NCBI GenBank assembly: GCA_011503125.2
Contig: WWBZ02000082.1
Coordinates: forward strand, 2,914,001 to 2,978,000
Direction of reading: 5' to 3'
Source: Botryosphaeria dothidea
Lineage: Eukaryota; Ascomycota; Dothideomycetes; Botryosphaeriales; Botryosphaeriaceae
Length of the DNA: 64,000 nt
Below, piece after piece: positions 46,101-58,574 of the stretch. A program made the position numbers and the translations under genes. How positions within the stretch are numbered: the stretch's first letter is position 1; every line of letters starts with the position of its first letter. The notes beneath the pieces are model-generated. The model did not search any database and was not told where the DNA came from. It saw only the letters and a list, made by a program, of their open reading frames with translations.

Positions 46101-47271
46101 GCCCGTACGAAAGCTTAGCGCGTACGAGGCCGGCGCAGGCAGCGGGCAGCTTGACGGCGACTAGAGACGGTGAGCAGCTGGACGCAGGCGCGGAGGCGTT
46201 CGCTGGCAGCGTGCAGCTGCTGTACCGCGGGCTGCGCAGGAGAGTTGCGCGAGCGGAGCGGAGCCAGCGAACACCGGCAGGGCGTCGGCGGGCAGCGAAA
46301 GTGCGGCAGCAGGGGGCGGCGGGCCTCTGCGCACGCCAGAGCACCGGCAGGGCCGTGGCACGACGACAGCAAAAGGCGCGCCTCATGCGTTCCTGACGTT
46401 GACGCGAGACAGCCGGCGCGCTGTCGCTCGCTGCCGTGGCGGCCGTCGCAGGGCAGCTTGCGGAGGAGTAGAGCGCGCGCTGCATGGGCTGCTGCTGGGC
46501 GGGCGGGCAGACGCGACCAGGCGTGGTCGTGATGTTGCTGCTGCTGCTGGTGAGCACGGTCGGGTAGTGTGCGTGGGCGCTGGTGCGGTGCCCTCACTCG
46601 AATGGCGCTAGTCGGCCTCTCACTCACCCCTTCTGCTACCGCTTCCTAACCACGGCCGCCTCCTCACCAAAACCCACCCGCCGCCGTCCACCACGCACCG
46701 CCCTACGCCTCTCCCCCGTCTTGGATTGTCGTTGTGCTTTCTCTTGCTGCGCTCCCCACGGTTCGTGCTGTTTGCCCGCCCGAGTTCCCGCCTGTCGCCC
46801 CGTCCAATGCAGGCCTGACAAGCCAACGCTGCCTCTTCGGGGGTGCACGCTTCGCTCTCGTTGACCGATCACCCCAATCCGCCCGCCCAAGCACGGCCGG
46901 CCGCTTTGCTTTCTGTATCTGTTTTAATAGACCTTGCTCGTACCTTTCCTTGCTGCCATTGGAGTAATCCCCGCTCGACAGTGCTCGTTGCGTTCTAGCG
47001 AAAGGGGTACGTAAACTTCACTTCAACCGCACCGCCGGCCCACGACCGCTCGCCCTCCTGCACCGCGCCCACCCTGCCCGCCTCACGCCAGCGCTTTCCA
47101 CGACCTCGCACCGCCCCTCCTGCTCGCTGTCGCGTGCGCTGCTGACCCTGAGCCCGCCCCATCCAGTCCGCTGCACAGTCGATCCTTGGCCTGCCGACCG
47201 TCCTTCCCAGGCACCGTGCCAGGAAGACAACAGTCCGCCCTGCAGCCTCCACGCCCGGCCTCTACGCTCAG
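40193..47271. other. gene-poor stretch of 7 kb
   Basis: No supported gene. From about 42 kb the GC content rises and open frames of 100-280 codons occur in all six frames, rich in Arg, Ala, Ser and Cys, as expected from GC-rich noncoding DNA. 46.6-47.27 kb is C-rich on the plus strand and looks like the long leader of the Bni4-like gene. No transposon ends, transposase or reverse transcriptase motifs are seen. Confidence 0.5.
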
Positions 47272-49672
47272 ATGGCTGAGGTACTCGCGCCCATAACCCA
47301 GCCAAACTCCTCTATCACTATGCTACACTCCTCGTCCTCGGGCGACGGGCAGTCACACCATCAGTCGTCGTCGTCGTCCCGATCCCCTCAGATGCCTCGC
47401 ACCCAGTACTACAACACCTCTGGTGGTGGCATAGGGTATAGAGGTTCCTCTGCGACGCCCGTCCAGACATACGCCTTCCAGCAGACGCCGCAGCTGCGCC
47501 CGGAGAATCGCTCCACCTCGGCACCCGTGAATCCCTACTCCCAGGCGCAGGCGTTCCAACCCACCCTTGCACCCACCAAGCAGGGCCACGCCACTCATCC
47601 CTCCTCCTCGTCGGGCTCGACCGCCTCCTCGTCTTCCTCCAACCAATCCTCGACCCGCCAACGTTCTGGATCGAAAGACGACTCCGTCTTGTCTCACCAG
47701 CGAACGAAGTCGGCCGACGAATTGCGCAGACCCAACGCGACCATGGACTCGTCAAAGCAATTGTCCGCGATTAACCTGTCGACATCGGTCCCGGATCTTA
47801 CACTCACTTCGTTCGACACCCCCACAAAGGCCTCTCCAGACCGTTACCGTCGCTCCCGCAATGTTTCCGGCCCTACTAGCCCGTCACTGCCCCAGGAGTC
47901 CAAGTCCGCGGCTCCCTCGGGCTCTGGCATGGCAGGTGTCGCCCACCTGTATAAGAGCAATGCTCCCAACCCCCGCCCCGGCCACAACAGAACTTCCAGC
48001 ATGGATGACAGTGCACTGCCTCGATCCAATTCGGAGCAAGCAAAGAGATACAGGCGGAGAAGTCTTGGTGGTTTTGAGGGTATTTCAACCCCAACAGCAC
48101 CATCGTGGGCACCTCCCCAGCAAGCCAAATTGGGTGCACACAAGAACAACAGCGGCGAGAGTATCTCGTCCGCGAGCAATTCGACAAGACCATCTTCTGT
48201 GAGTGACACGCTTTCAGCCTTGTCTTCAGGCTTCCTTTCCGTGATTGAGCTAACGTGTCCCAGTCCAAGCGCGACAATGCTCAAAGCGCTCCTCGACCAT
48301 CTTCCCCGAAAGTGGGACAGGAGTCTCGTTCGCCAAACGTACCCGCCCGCGGATCCTCTGCGGATGCAACTAAGCGCATAGCGAATCCATCTCCCCTCTC
48401 CAAGGCCACCTCGGATGCCGAAGCCCCTGGAAGCTCTGGAAAGGCATCAGCTACCGATGCTGTTGCCGGTGCAAAGAGTCCTGCGGCGCAACAACTGGCA
48501 GCCTTGAATGACAAGGAAAAGGGTGTGAAGTCGCGACTGAGGAGAGCATTCTCTTTTGGCAGCGCCGCTGAGCTCAGGAAGGCTTCTGCTGAGAACGCCT
48601 CTACGGCGCGGATGAACCAACAGAAGGGGCAACAACAAGATGACATTGATCCCGAAGATGCCGCAATTGCTGCAAAGCAGGAGGCTGCTGGCATTGGCAA
48701 CAGCATTTACTCTGGCCAAGGGGGTGTATTCTCAGGTTCTACGGATAACTTGTCGATCTCGTCTACCGCATCATCAGCGTCGATAATGCTCCGTAAGATG
48801 GGCAAGGGCATGAAGAAGGGTGGTCGCTCGCTCAAGGGACTGTTCAGGCCAAAATCTGTCATCGGCGTCCCCGCCGCTGATTCTGCTGTAGCACCGACGG
48901 TGGGTCAGGTGTCGATGGTCACGGTGGAAGCGGAGAGAGAGAAGGTGAATGTCAACGCAAGCCCGATGGAACACTCGGGTGGCGGTACTGGATTCCCTAA
49001 GCTTGAACGCAACTCGCTCGATGTTTCTTCAGCGTCCGAGAGGCCAGCATCAGTCAATGGCACCGGCGCTGGCGTCGATTCCTCACGGAAGAGCATCATG
49101 GGTGGTGAGAGGGAGCGTGCTGAGGTCCTGGCTGCCGTCAGGAAAGGCATCCTGAAGAGTGAGTGAAAAAACACCAACATCTTGTGATTTCATATTAACA
49201 ATGATCAGGGACCGGTACCGACAGCCCCTCACCTCAAGTCCGCCCAGCCGATGGAGCCCCGGGTTTCACTCACAACCATGACACCCCCAACTCCAGTGCA
49301 CCAAGCACACCCGGCGATGACAACAGGGCTCTGGGAGGTGACGACTACTTCGTCGGTGCCTCCCGTCTTGCGGCTGGTAGCTCCAGGAGCCTTCCTAATA
49401 CGCCTCATGGCGGGCCGCGCAACATCAGCTTTAGCCCTCGCATCCAATTTCACGACGCTTGGTCGAGCTCTGAGTACGACAGGCGCGGCGACATTGCAAC
49501 TTGCAACCGTCTCACTCCCATGCTGGCGCAACAGATCAAGGAGGAGCTCAATACTTTCAAGATGGTATGGAATGCCACCCGATAACGAACCGAACCAGGA
49601 TTGCATGTACTGACGATACTGCAGGAAATGGAAGTTCACGAGCTCTCGAAGCCTCACACACATTTCTTCTAA
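47272..49672 (+). CDS. Bni4-like protein phosphatase 1-targeting protein (741 aa)
   Basis: Yeast Bni4 brings the PP1 catalytic subunit Glc7 and chitin synthase to the bud neck; filamentous relatives act in septation and wall growth. Four exons: 47272-48198, 48264-49158, 49209-49564 and 49625-49672. Most of the protein is disordered and Ser/Pro-rich. The C-terminus gives the identity: a PP1-docking RVxF-type motif RNISF at 678-682, then IQFHDAWSSSEYDRRGDIAT, CNRLTPMLAQQIKEELNTFK and EMEVHELSKPHTHFF. The last 15 residues come from a separate 48-nt exon. Other marks are LRRAFSFGSAAEL near residue 405 and a basic cluster RKMGKGMKKGGRSLKGLFRP near 485. Introns are GT...AG with matching phases. Confidence 0.83.
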
Positions 49673-52485
49673 TGACCGCATCTCCACACCGGAAACTCGG
49701 GCGTCTTTGGCGAAAACAACAACCACTTTCTTCTTTGTCTGGGGGAACTTTTCAAGCTGCATTTACGAGTGGCAATCTCCTTTTTTTCGTGTTTTCTGGG
49801 TACGATGAAAGTTCTCTCTCCTTTTTTGCGTCTGCTTTGTGTCACTGGGTCCGTTTTCAAGCGAGGGTCTTTTTATCACTTTCCTATTTTTCTCAGTGCG
49901 TCTCTCCATAACAGCTCTCTAGCAATTCTTTGTGCGTGTATGTTGGTGCAACCGAAAGGAGCGCGGTACGTTGGTGGGCAGCAGAAAAATGGGAACTCTG
50001 AGCGGGGTTCATTACTAGACAGACATCCTGGGCAATGTCTTCTTCCTCTCTCCAGCTTCTCTTTCTCCCCACAAGCCTCTCCTTTGAAGGGTCTTCCGCC
50101 ATTTTCGTTAGAGGCATTCTTTATTTTTGTCATAAGTGTTGGCGCGGGTTTGAAAGTCCTCTTCCAGTAGCGTGCGGTCGGCTCTTCCTTTTCCCTTTCT
50201 GTGTCTATTTTTCCTTTATTGGCTTTTCTTTTCGTCGACGTATCGTGTGCACGTATGGGAAAGCGGAGGAGGCATTAGAGCAAGGGCAAGGCTGGCCACA
50301 GTGTCCTTTCTTTTCCGAGGGTATCACATTCTTGTGTTTTTCCAGTCTGCTATTCCTTTTGTCCACCACCGCTCTAATTCTCAGGCATTTGGAAATTACG
50401 GGGGAGGGAATCTGTTTTGAGAGAGAGAGCTAGCAGGAATCAAAAGCGGATTGTCAGCAATCACCCAACAAACTGTACCAACTGGCTGTTTGCTTCGTGA
50501 CGATATTCATTGATCAGTCAGGCTTAGGGTGTAGGACCGTGCGTTGTTCAGGCTCTCTTGGCAAGAAGGGAGAGAGAGTTCAGTCTATGTGCGGTCATTG
50601 GGAGGCTCTGTCCTCGCAAAGGGCAATGGAGGGTCGCGCCCCTGGACGCGGCTCAACGAGGACCCAGAAACAGAGACGTAGCAGTTTTAGGTAAATCAGC
50701 GCAGGCGCCAATCGCTCATTTTTCCCGGGAGCGAATGGAATTAGACCTCGTGGCAGACTAGCCGCAGGTGCCATTTCGATTCATATGCGCAAAGCAGCAA
50801 GGGAGTTTCTGTTGCTGCGTGCTTGTTGGCAAAATTAGTGTCTCACAAGTTTCAGCATCCGCATCTCGCATCAGCAACAAGGGAAAAAGAAAAAAAAAGT
50901 GAAGACGTGCAGAGTGCATATACGCTACAGCAAGCACAAGCAAAGAGGACCGCAGGCCGGTCAGTCGGGTGGCCAGCTCAAATGACAACAGATATTGCAT
51001 TCCGGGGATAAGACCCCTCAAACACCCCCGGTAAAGCCGATGATCGGAGCGCAGAGGCTTGTCTTCCTCTTTTGACGTTCTCTCTTTTCGGGTTCATCTC
51101 CTATAAACTCACGGAGTGAGGCAAAAGCAGCGCGCGGGCCGCTGAACCACACACGGTTAGCAAATCAATGAACATCATGGTTCATCCTAATGCGATAACG
51201 GGCAGTGACGACAGCCGGGCAGGTCAATAATATCGCATGGACATATGGAAGAGGTTGTTCATTTGGTTCGTCTTAGTTAGCGCGACGTTGTCATCAGGGG
51301 CAAGGAGGGAGAGAGAGGGGAGAGGGGAAGCCTTCCTAAAGCAACCCTCCCCCACCCCGAAGCGTCTCTGTACGAGATAGTGCGTGGATGACCCTTTTCC
51401 CACCACCCCCCCCCCCCCCCCCTCCATGTCCGATCCAGCCAGCCAGCCAGCATCGCGGCTGCCGCTGCCGCCCTCCGGGCCGCTTCGCTAGCCGATTTGA
51501 ACGTGGGCTTGGTTGGGCAGAACGTTGGATGGCGTGTTTTAGGCGCGCGCTGCATGGTGGTGGGTGCTAGGTAGGAAGTATGGACGGCATGAGGCATGAA
51601 GCCTGACAGCTGCTTGGTCTCGAAAAGCTGTCGCGGTGGTAGCACCGGGCCGGCCGTTTCCTGGGTACCGCATGACAGGTTGGGCAGCTGATCGGCTGCT
51701 GCTTCTGGTTATGTTTTTCTTTTATTGACAGGCTGCTGCTAAGTGGTACATACTTTGCTGCCATGGATGCTGGCTTTGCGACCAGCGCTTCATCGCAAGT
51801 CGCCGGCGTACGGTGTACGAGCTTACCTATGCGACGATGCAAGAGGCTAATGCGAGCGATGGATGCAGCGAATGCAGGTGGCCAAACGCACGCTGTAGTT
51901 TCTCAGGTCGCCGCATCACATGCTGCTGGATGGAGGGCCTCAACTGCGTGCCTCTCCAGGGTCATGGGGCGCAATGCGCCGCGATAAGGGCTGGACAGGG
52001 AGTTGCAGCTGGACAGAGAGCTGCGCGAGCCTCGTGGTCCCGCCGTGTCGCAATGGAAGCACATCCTGGACGGCATTGCAGGCGCCCCGATCAAATCGAC
52101 TTTCAGAGCCCTCCTGGTGTCGTTTCCAGGGAACATTCTTTGCATCTCTGCGCCTGGCTACTGCGTGATGCGGGCACCAAACGCGCTCGCAAATTTCCAA
52201 AAAAGCATGTGCGACAGGTCGCGGCCCAGCATGCGCCGCATTGGCGCGTCAGCCATCCGCAATGGCTGAGTGCTGGGGAGAGACGGCTCTCGCGGTGCGA
52301 TCAGATCGACGTTTCTGCGTCACAGGCAGGTGACGAGGTGACGGGGAAGGGTGAGGGCCGGCCGGGGCTCGCTTGCGCGGGGCTTATGTCAGCCACAATG
52401 AATTTCGACAAGCGACTTTAGCACCACCCGCGCTGCCTGTCCGAACCTGATCCTCGACAACCTCCGACTTTCGACATCGATCAAA
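49673..52485. other. gene-poor stretch of 2.8 kb
   Basis: T-rich 3' region to about 50.5 kb, then mixed sequence with a C17 tract at 51406-51422. The right end is the promoter of the eS25 gene. No gene supported. Confidence 0.5.
51406..51422. repeat. 17-base C homopolymer
   Basis: Pure C run, preceded by CCACCA and followed by TCCATG. Its length is likely variable and prone to sequencing error. Confidence 0.9.
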
Positions 52486-53216
52486 ATGGTACGCCGCGCC
52501 CTCCCGCTCTCAGCCTTTGTTCTCGCCATGCTGACCTCTCTCGCCACAGGCTCCCGCTGCTACTGGAGGCAAGAAGCAGAAGAAGAAGTGGTCTAAGGGC
52601 AAGGGTACGTGAACCACCGCCGTCCGCACACTCCATCCCCCGCGACATCACGAAATCGCAAAATTCCATCGCGCAAGCAATTCCAATCTCGCGAGCCGCA
52701 CCGCCGTTCGTGCTCTGAACTCTCCGCCCACGCCTGCGCACCCGCACACGCGCCAAGCACGCACCTCGTCAGAGCCTCGCAGAAGAGAGCGGACTCGACC
52801 CAAAAATGAGGAGAGCCAGTGCTGACATGTTCTTCCCCGCACTGCAGTTAAGGACAAGGCCCAGCACGCCGTTGTCCTCGACAAGACCACCAACGACAAG
52901 CTCCAGAAGGATGTTCAGTCGTACCGTCTGATCACCGTTGCCACCCTCGTCGACAGGTTGAAGATCAACGGCTCGCTCGCCAGGAAGGCGCTTGCCGATC
53001 TCGAGGATAAGGGCCAGATCAAGAAGGTTGTTGGTCACAGCAAGCTCCAGGTCTACAGTGAGTAGCCCCCCTCAATCTTGCCATTCGCCACCCCTCCAGA
53101 CGTCGTTCGCCTGGCTCGGGTCAGACGCTGGTGGGACAAGGCCGAAACTTTGGCAAAAGTCACCAAAAGACAGTTGCTGACTCGTCTTCGCAGCCCGCGC
53201 TGTCGGTTCCGAGTAA
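52486..53216 (+). CDS. rps25: 40S ribosomal protein eS25 (96 aa)
   Basis: Small-subunit protein near the tRNA E site, also used by some IRES elements. Four exons: 52486-52488 (the ATG alone), 52550-52604, 52848-53057 and 53194-53216. Splicing gives MAPAATGGKKQKKKWSKGKV, then KDKAQHAVVLDKTTNDKLQK, the winged-helix core LITVATLVDRLKINGSLARK and GQIKKVVGHSKLQVYTRAVG ending SE. The basic N-terminus and total length are normal for fungi. All introns use strong donors (GTACGC, GTACGT, GTGAGT). The 243-nt intron between exons 2 and 3 is the longest. Confidence 0.96.
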
Positions 53217-54810
53217 ATGCAGTGCCGGATGTGGACGAAAATGGCGGCGTGATGAACGGGTTTCCTTTTGCGGTTCAGAATCCAAAGCGGGTCTTTCCAT
53301 TATGAGGGCGTCTACCTATTTTCCGGGGATTTCATATCAAACAATTCCAAACGAAAACTGGGGACAAAAAAGCAAACAACATTCGGACTTCTTTGTGAGA
53401 TAGTTCGGGGCAACGAACGGACGAAAATACCAAAATGTGATGGGAATTCACGCTTGAGTTTGACAAAGGATCTTCCCCTCTTGTTACTCGTTACGCTAGG
53501 CCGCAGTGTAAATGGACCCGAGATTTTCTGCCGTCAAACAAAAAAGCATTTGACATGAATGCCTGTGACGATCTTTCATGCGTGTTGGGATCTGCCTGGC
53601 TTCTTCGACCCGTTTAGACCAGTTGAGAGAGGTTGCGCGGCCCGAGAAGGTGCGACATGTCTTGCTTGCCACTATGGTCTCATGGATATGAGGCTGCCTG
53701 AAACATATGATCTCTCCCATCTTCACAAGGTGGGCTATAAAGTTAAAAAGTGGACAACATTCAATGCCCGTCGGTACTTCAGCTGCGCAGGGCTTGTACA
53801 CGTGAGTCTATTTCAACGCCACCTCCTTTCTTTAAGCAGTTCACGTGGTCGCTATAGAGCATCTATAGTGTAGGTTTAAGACGCGATGCATGATGTCATC
53901 CTTTCAATCAGTAGAACCTCATCTTTTTCACTGCCCAGCTCGATTTCTTTCTTGTGTTATCTCAAGAATTGATATGTCCTTTGAACTGTGCACACTCAGG
54001 TAAAACTTGAGTTGACGCTTGCAGTAGTTGTTTCGGACCCTCTGCAAGTAACATGGATGTGGGTATGCTGACAGACACAAATGAACACAAGTAGAAGCAA
54101 TGATTGATACGCTGTTCTTTTAGATACTGAGCTGCTCTCATATTCTAATTGTCACTGCTTCTTACTCCATTCTCTTCTGCTCCTTCTGGTTGTCGGGTCC
54201 TGACGTGGAGCGTCCATTACTTTATTATAAAGAGTTTATGCATATCGTACTAAGGGGTAGATGTCATTTAAGATTGTTGCCACTCGGCAGGCTTCTATTC
54301 ATCACATTGAAAAATCACGTCGTTCATTGAAGTGGTAGACTCTGGCTCAAATACGCTCTCAAACTTCTCGTTCTCATACCGCCTTTTATCACTACTAATT
54401 CTCACTTCGACATTATCGTTCTGAACTTTTCAATGCATGGCTCCTAGAAAAGCTCAGATCACCTTACAATCGTTCTGCAGTGTCTCCGACTCTTCCGATC
54501 ACCGTCCGAATCCAAAACCGACGAGTCTCTTCGGTCTCCCCAGCGGTATTAGACTCTATATCATCCGCATTGTATCGACACCACTGGCAGTAGCGGTGAG
54601 ACAAGGGCGCCATTACGAGTTCGGTCCACTCTCGTACCCAATGTTAATCCACCGTCACGTTCTAGGGCATCAGCAGCAGAAAACTACACTCAAAAGCTCA
54701 AAATCTTGGTCATTGACATCAGGCTTCCAAATCCGTAAGAAACGAGAAGAGAATACAATATGTTCTACAGACCTATCCAAATCTCCTCCTCTGCCATCGT
54801 CTTCACCCAC
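53217..54810. other. intergenic 1.6 kb
   Basis: AT-rich between two convergent genes. One plus-strand frame at 54437-54750 is discussed as a separate weak candidate; otherwise nothing is seen. Confidence 0.45.
54437..54754 (+). other. weak candidate exon with LP-xx-IRLxI motif
   Basis: The frame from ATG 54437 reads LFGLPSGIRLYIIRIV about 35 codons in. Many fungal proteins of unknown function carry a similar LPxEIRLxIY motif in a 2EXR-like region. The reading then passes into the antisense of the MAPR gene, where it is surely not coding. It may be a gene relic or chance. Confidence 0.2.
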
Positions 54811-55930
54811 CTATTTCTTTTCCTCATCCCCCTCCTTCTTCGCCTTGCTCTTCTTCTTCTTATTCCTCCCCTTCGGCCGCAACTCCGCCGCCTTCTTACA
54901 CAGCTCCCTCCGCGGCAATTTCTCCAGCCAGTCCTCCTCCCTCACCACCCTCCCCACCGCCAGATACTCCTTCCCCGTCTCGCCGCCAAACACCCTCGCC
55001 CAGCCCTCAATGACGTCCCTGACCTTCTTCCGGGCGTCCCTCCTCTCCTTGGCGCTGCGGTTCTTGAGCTCCGCGGGCGTGAGCTTCGAGTCGACCTCCT
55101 CGTCCTCCGGCTCGGTGGTGGGGATGTACATGTCCTCGACGCCGCGCAGGTCGGGCGTCAGGTCCTCGTCGAAGCAGCCCGTCACGAAGGCGCGCGCGGC
55201 GTCGCGGCCGGCGAAGAAGTGGTAGCCGCCGCCGGGGCCGTAGCTGCGTGTCTTGCGTTAGTCGCGTTGTGTATTCAAAGTTCTTCTTTCAACCGTTGAC
55301 GGAGGCGGTGCTGACGGCTGGAGGAGGGGCCCACCGATTTGGGAAAATGAATGGTTGATTTGACATGCGGGTTTCGAGACGGATTGGGATTGATGAACAC
55401 TTACAAATGCCTGCCGGCGCTAACGTCGTAGATGGTACCGTTCAGCGCGAGATAGATAGGCTTCGACGGGTCGGAGCCGTCGTACGCAGAAAGCTGGTCG
55501 TCGGTCAGGAGGACGGGGCCCCTCTGTATTTCCCACGTCAGCATTAGAACCATCCTCCCCCGATCCAGCCCTCGAACACAACATTGCAGAGGAAAACCGG
55601 CCCCTTATTCACCCCGAGACTGGCCTCGAAGCACCAATAATCACCCCGTGAACTCCCTCCCTCAAAAAAAAGGAAAAAAAGCAAAGAGAACAAACTCACC
55701 ATCCAAGCCCTCACCCCGTCCACGCGCGAGAACCACGGCCGCCACCCCCACAGCACCGACTCGCCCGTGATGTACCAGCTCAGCGCGAAGTTGAGCAACA
55801 GCAGCCCGCCCAGCACGCGCAGCACGTCCAGCACCGTCACCTTTCCGATGTCCTCGGCTTCCGGGGACGAGCTGCGCGCCTTCTTCCTGCCCTCGTCCGC
55901 TGCTCGCGCCGCGGGCTTCGTGTCTGCCAT
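54811..55930 (-). CDS. MAPR family cytochrome b5-like heme-binding membrane protein (260 aa)
   Basis: Related to PGRMC1 and yeast Dap1, which bind heme and support sterol P450s in the ER. Three exons: 55930-55700, 55523-55405 and 55243-54811. Residues 1-30 are charged, a membrane anchor covers about 33-55 (VLDVLRVLGGLLLLNFALSW), and the cytochrome b5-like domain about 78-165. Splicing gives RGPVLLTDDQLSAYDGSD, ALNGTIYDVSAGRHFYGPGG and GYHFFAGRDAARAFVTGCFD. The Tyr residues of IYDVS and FYGPGGGY match the unusual axial heme ligand site of the family, which has no His pair. The Lys-rich C-terminus (NKKKKSKAKKEG) is cytosolic. The EBP gene at 18 kb serves the same pathway, but there is no linkage. 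Confidence 0.88.
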
Positions 55931-57185
55931 TGTGGTGTGCGTTTCCTCTCAAAGCTGTCCTCTTGTGGCCGGTCTTTGTTTCTCGGGGGCGTGTGTGTAT
56001 GGAGGCGCGGGCGTTCGAGCCCTCGTGGCTGTGTCGGTCGAGAGCGGCAGGCTAGGGTGTGTGCGTGTGTTTGAGTTGTTCGTGTCGGGAGGCCCGGGTG
56101 ATGCGTGCGTGCGTGAGGGGAGCGTCGTCAGCTCTGACGAGCGCACAGCGCCTCAATGGCCTGTGGTTCTCTCAAGCCTCAAAGAGCTGGGCAGTCGCCG
56201 GGGGTAGGCGTTGCGAAGTGTCGAGCTTCACAGGGAAAGCGGGAGATCCGAAAGCTAAACGTCTCGTGGACAAGAGTCAGGGCCCAGGAGAAACAAAATT
56301 AGAATGAAGTGGACAGGAAGGCTGCAAAGAGTAACAAAAACAACAAAAGAGGACACGCGCGCGCGATCTCACGAGCTCCGCCACGTCCTCGTTTCACGGG
56401 ATGAATGACGGAGACCCGTCGTCTCTCCACTGCCCGCGACGTTAACCACTTGTTATCTCCGAGACGAACGAAGCGAGACTGACTCGCGCACAAAGATTAT
56501 CTAATTGCCGCCCTCCAATTGGCGAGAAGAAGACGGCTCGTATCAACAGCTCCCACCTGTCGCGTCTTGCTGCAAGCCACAAAACCCCCCTCTGAACCAT
56601 GGTAATGGGTTTCTCTTCTCCCCGACCATCGTGACCTTGTCGATCTGCCGCAGCCCCCATCGAAGGTTTTATCGTTTCAACGTCATCTCGTCTCGAAACT
56701 CAAACGTCGCGTCTGCACTGCCGCGAGCCTTGGCGGGAAGCAACTCCCCATCTCATCATCATTCAGGGAGGAGTTGTACTTTTATTCTACAGCTCGGTAT
56801 TTCAACGCATCTAACCCAAAGAGACTGATATCACAAGTGTTGTTCGAGTACACATCTGAGAAGATCTTCCCAGATACACAAACCTTCTGCATCCCACATC
56901 TCTCACCCACCCAGACACCTCGACACATGAAAAATCGTACACTTCGTCATTTCAAACCTGTCCACCCATGATCTGCGTGATTTGTGCAGTGCATTTGCGC
57001 ACGTTCGCCTTGCCAATGATCTATGCTGCCTCCCAAACTTTTTTCAGAATTGGTATTTTGAAATTAGCACAACATCCACCATTTCTTTTTTTTTTCCACA
57101 ATCCCCCTAACTCCAATTATTGTCACATCACATGTTTCCAGAACCTTGAAATGCAATCCCAGAGAGTTTGCGGTGCTGAAATTCT
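55931..57185. other. intergenic 1.25 kb, no supported gene
   Basis: Upstream region of the MAPR gene, then AT-richer sequence on the 3' side of the GTR2 gene. A T10 tract lies near 57088. Confidence 0.5.
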
Positions 57186-58574
57186 TTACCTCGGAAACAC
57201 CTGTGCCAGTGCTTCCTGGAAAACGCCGACATTGTAGTCAATGAGGGCCTTCTTCTCTGCCGGGCTATCTTCACCCATTAGGCAGATGAGAGCGAGATAC
57301 CTGCTTTCCTGTCAGCATCATTCCAGTTTCTTGCAACCGATCCACTCACTTGTTGATCTCCCGTAGGTAGAGATAGTTGTTGCCCTTTCTTTCCATTGTG
57401 ATCAAGCTCTCTGCGTCATTGTTGCCAGTCTCTTCGGCGTCTCCATCTGTATGCCCGTTCTCATCAGGACGATCCCAGCCGTAGATGCTCGCTCACATCG
57501 ACAACCACGTCAATGTAATCCGAGCAGATTTCGTAGCTGCCGATATCGGTGGGGCTGGTGTCGGTGGCAATGTAGATTTTGCTGAGAACATCGAAGAGGT
57601 ATGCCTTCTCGATACGACAGGTGGAACAAAGGCTGTTTCAGAAGAGACTCCAGAGTGGGCAACTGCGGGATCAACTTCTGAATGACCTTGCTGAAGGCCT
57701 CGAAGATTGAGTGATCGTAGATGCTGGTCTGGTAGAAACTGACTGGCGCATTCTCGTAGCCAGCATCTGAGAGCTCGTCCTGTACTCTTTGGATGAGATG
57801 TCGCGGTAGGGTATCGCTCTTGTAGTCCTCAGAAAAGACCGTCGACTTTGTGAACAAAAACCTCGACGTTTGATGTTGGGGTAGGAGTGTTGAAGGTTGA
57901 GGATGGTGGGTATTCAGACGGGTGATGGCATCCAGATACTCGTCCTGTGCGTCGATAACCCATATCAGAGCACCGATCTCATCGAAGATGTTGTCCACGT
58001 CGAAAGCCGGGTCGAAGTAGTCCAGATGGCCAGGGAAATCCCAAACTTGGAAGTCCATGAAAGAGCTGAGCCGGATCAGTAGTAGTCCCATACAAGATAG
58101 AGAGAACGTGACATACTGCATTGACTCCTTCTTGATACGGGTGGTCGTCTCGAGATACAGCGTCTCACTCGGAGGGAGCTTATGGAAGACGACGCTAGAT
58201 ATCGAAGACTTGCCGCTTCTGCAACACTAGTCCAATATCATGCTTCCTTCGGTACGACCACTCCACGCCCGCAGCCACTATCATCGCCATCCCCACGTCA
58301 GAAATCATCAGGGCTCATGACTCACCGTCGCTGACCCATCAAAAGCAGCCTGGCTTGCCATTCTCCGGCTTGCTGTTCGGAAGGCGTCCGGTGTGGTAAC
58401 CGCGGGGTGACAGGACTCGGCGGAATCTCAGCATTCTGGAGGTCCCTGAAGATATCGCATCAAAGTTAACTTTGCTGCAGGCTTGAACCTGTCGAATGCG
58501 GCATGGTGGCTTTCTCCCATTTCCTGTCCCCGGTGGCTCACGGCGCGCTGGAATGGATAGGTAGAGGACGTCAT
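57186..58574 (-). pseudogene. gtr2: Gtr2/RagC Ras-related GTPase, two frameshifts
   Basis: Gtr2 pairs with Gtr1 on the vacuole and passes amino-acid signals to TORC1. Five exons: 58574-58542, 58435-58326, 58218-58117, 58065-57350 and 57300-57186. Splicing gives MTSSTYPFQRA, NAEIPPSPVTPRLP, then the G1 loop RLLLMGQRRSGKSSISSVVF, LETTTRIKKESMHSFMDFQV, and the G3 motif WDFPGHLDYF. The Rag-specific half runs through RFLFTKSTVFSEDYKSDTLP to ICLMGEDSPAEKKALIDYNV and ends QVFPR. Two extra bases break exon 4: one in an AAA run (plus strand 57636-57638) after LESLL, the other near 57486 after DVSE. Both sides match in shifted frames. Such a conserved gene is rarely lost, so sequencing error is likely; I use 'pseudogene' only because the frame is broken as given. 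Confidence 0.85.

Noticed and set aside
58326..58380. alternative GTR2 start at the ATG within GAATGGCAAGCC
   Set aside because: That frame does not give the conserved RLLLMGQRRSGKSS; the frame from the 33-nt first exon does.
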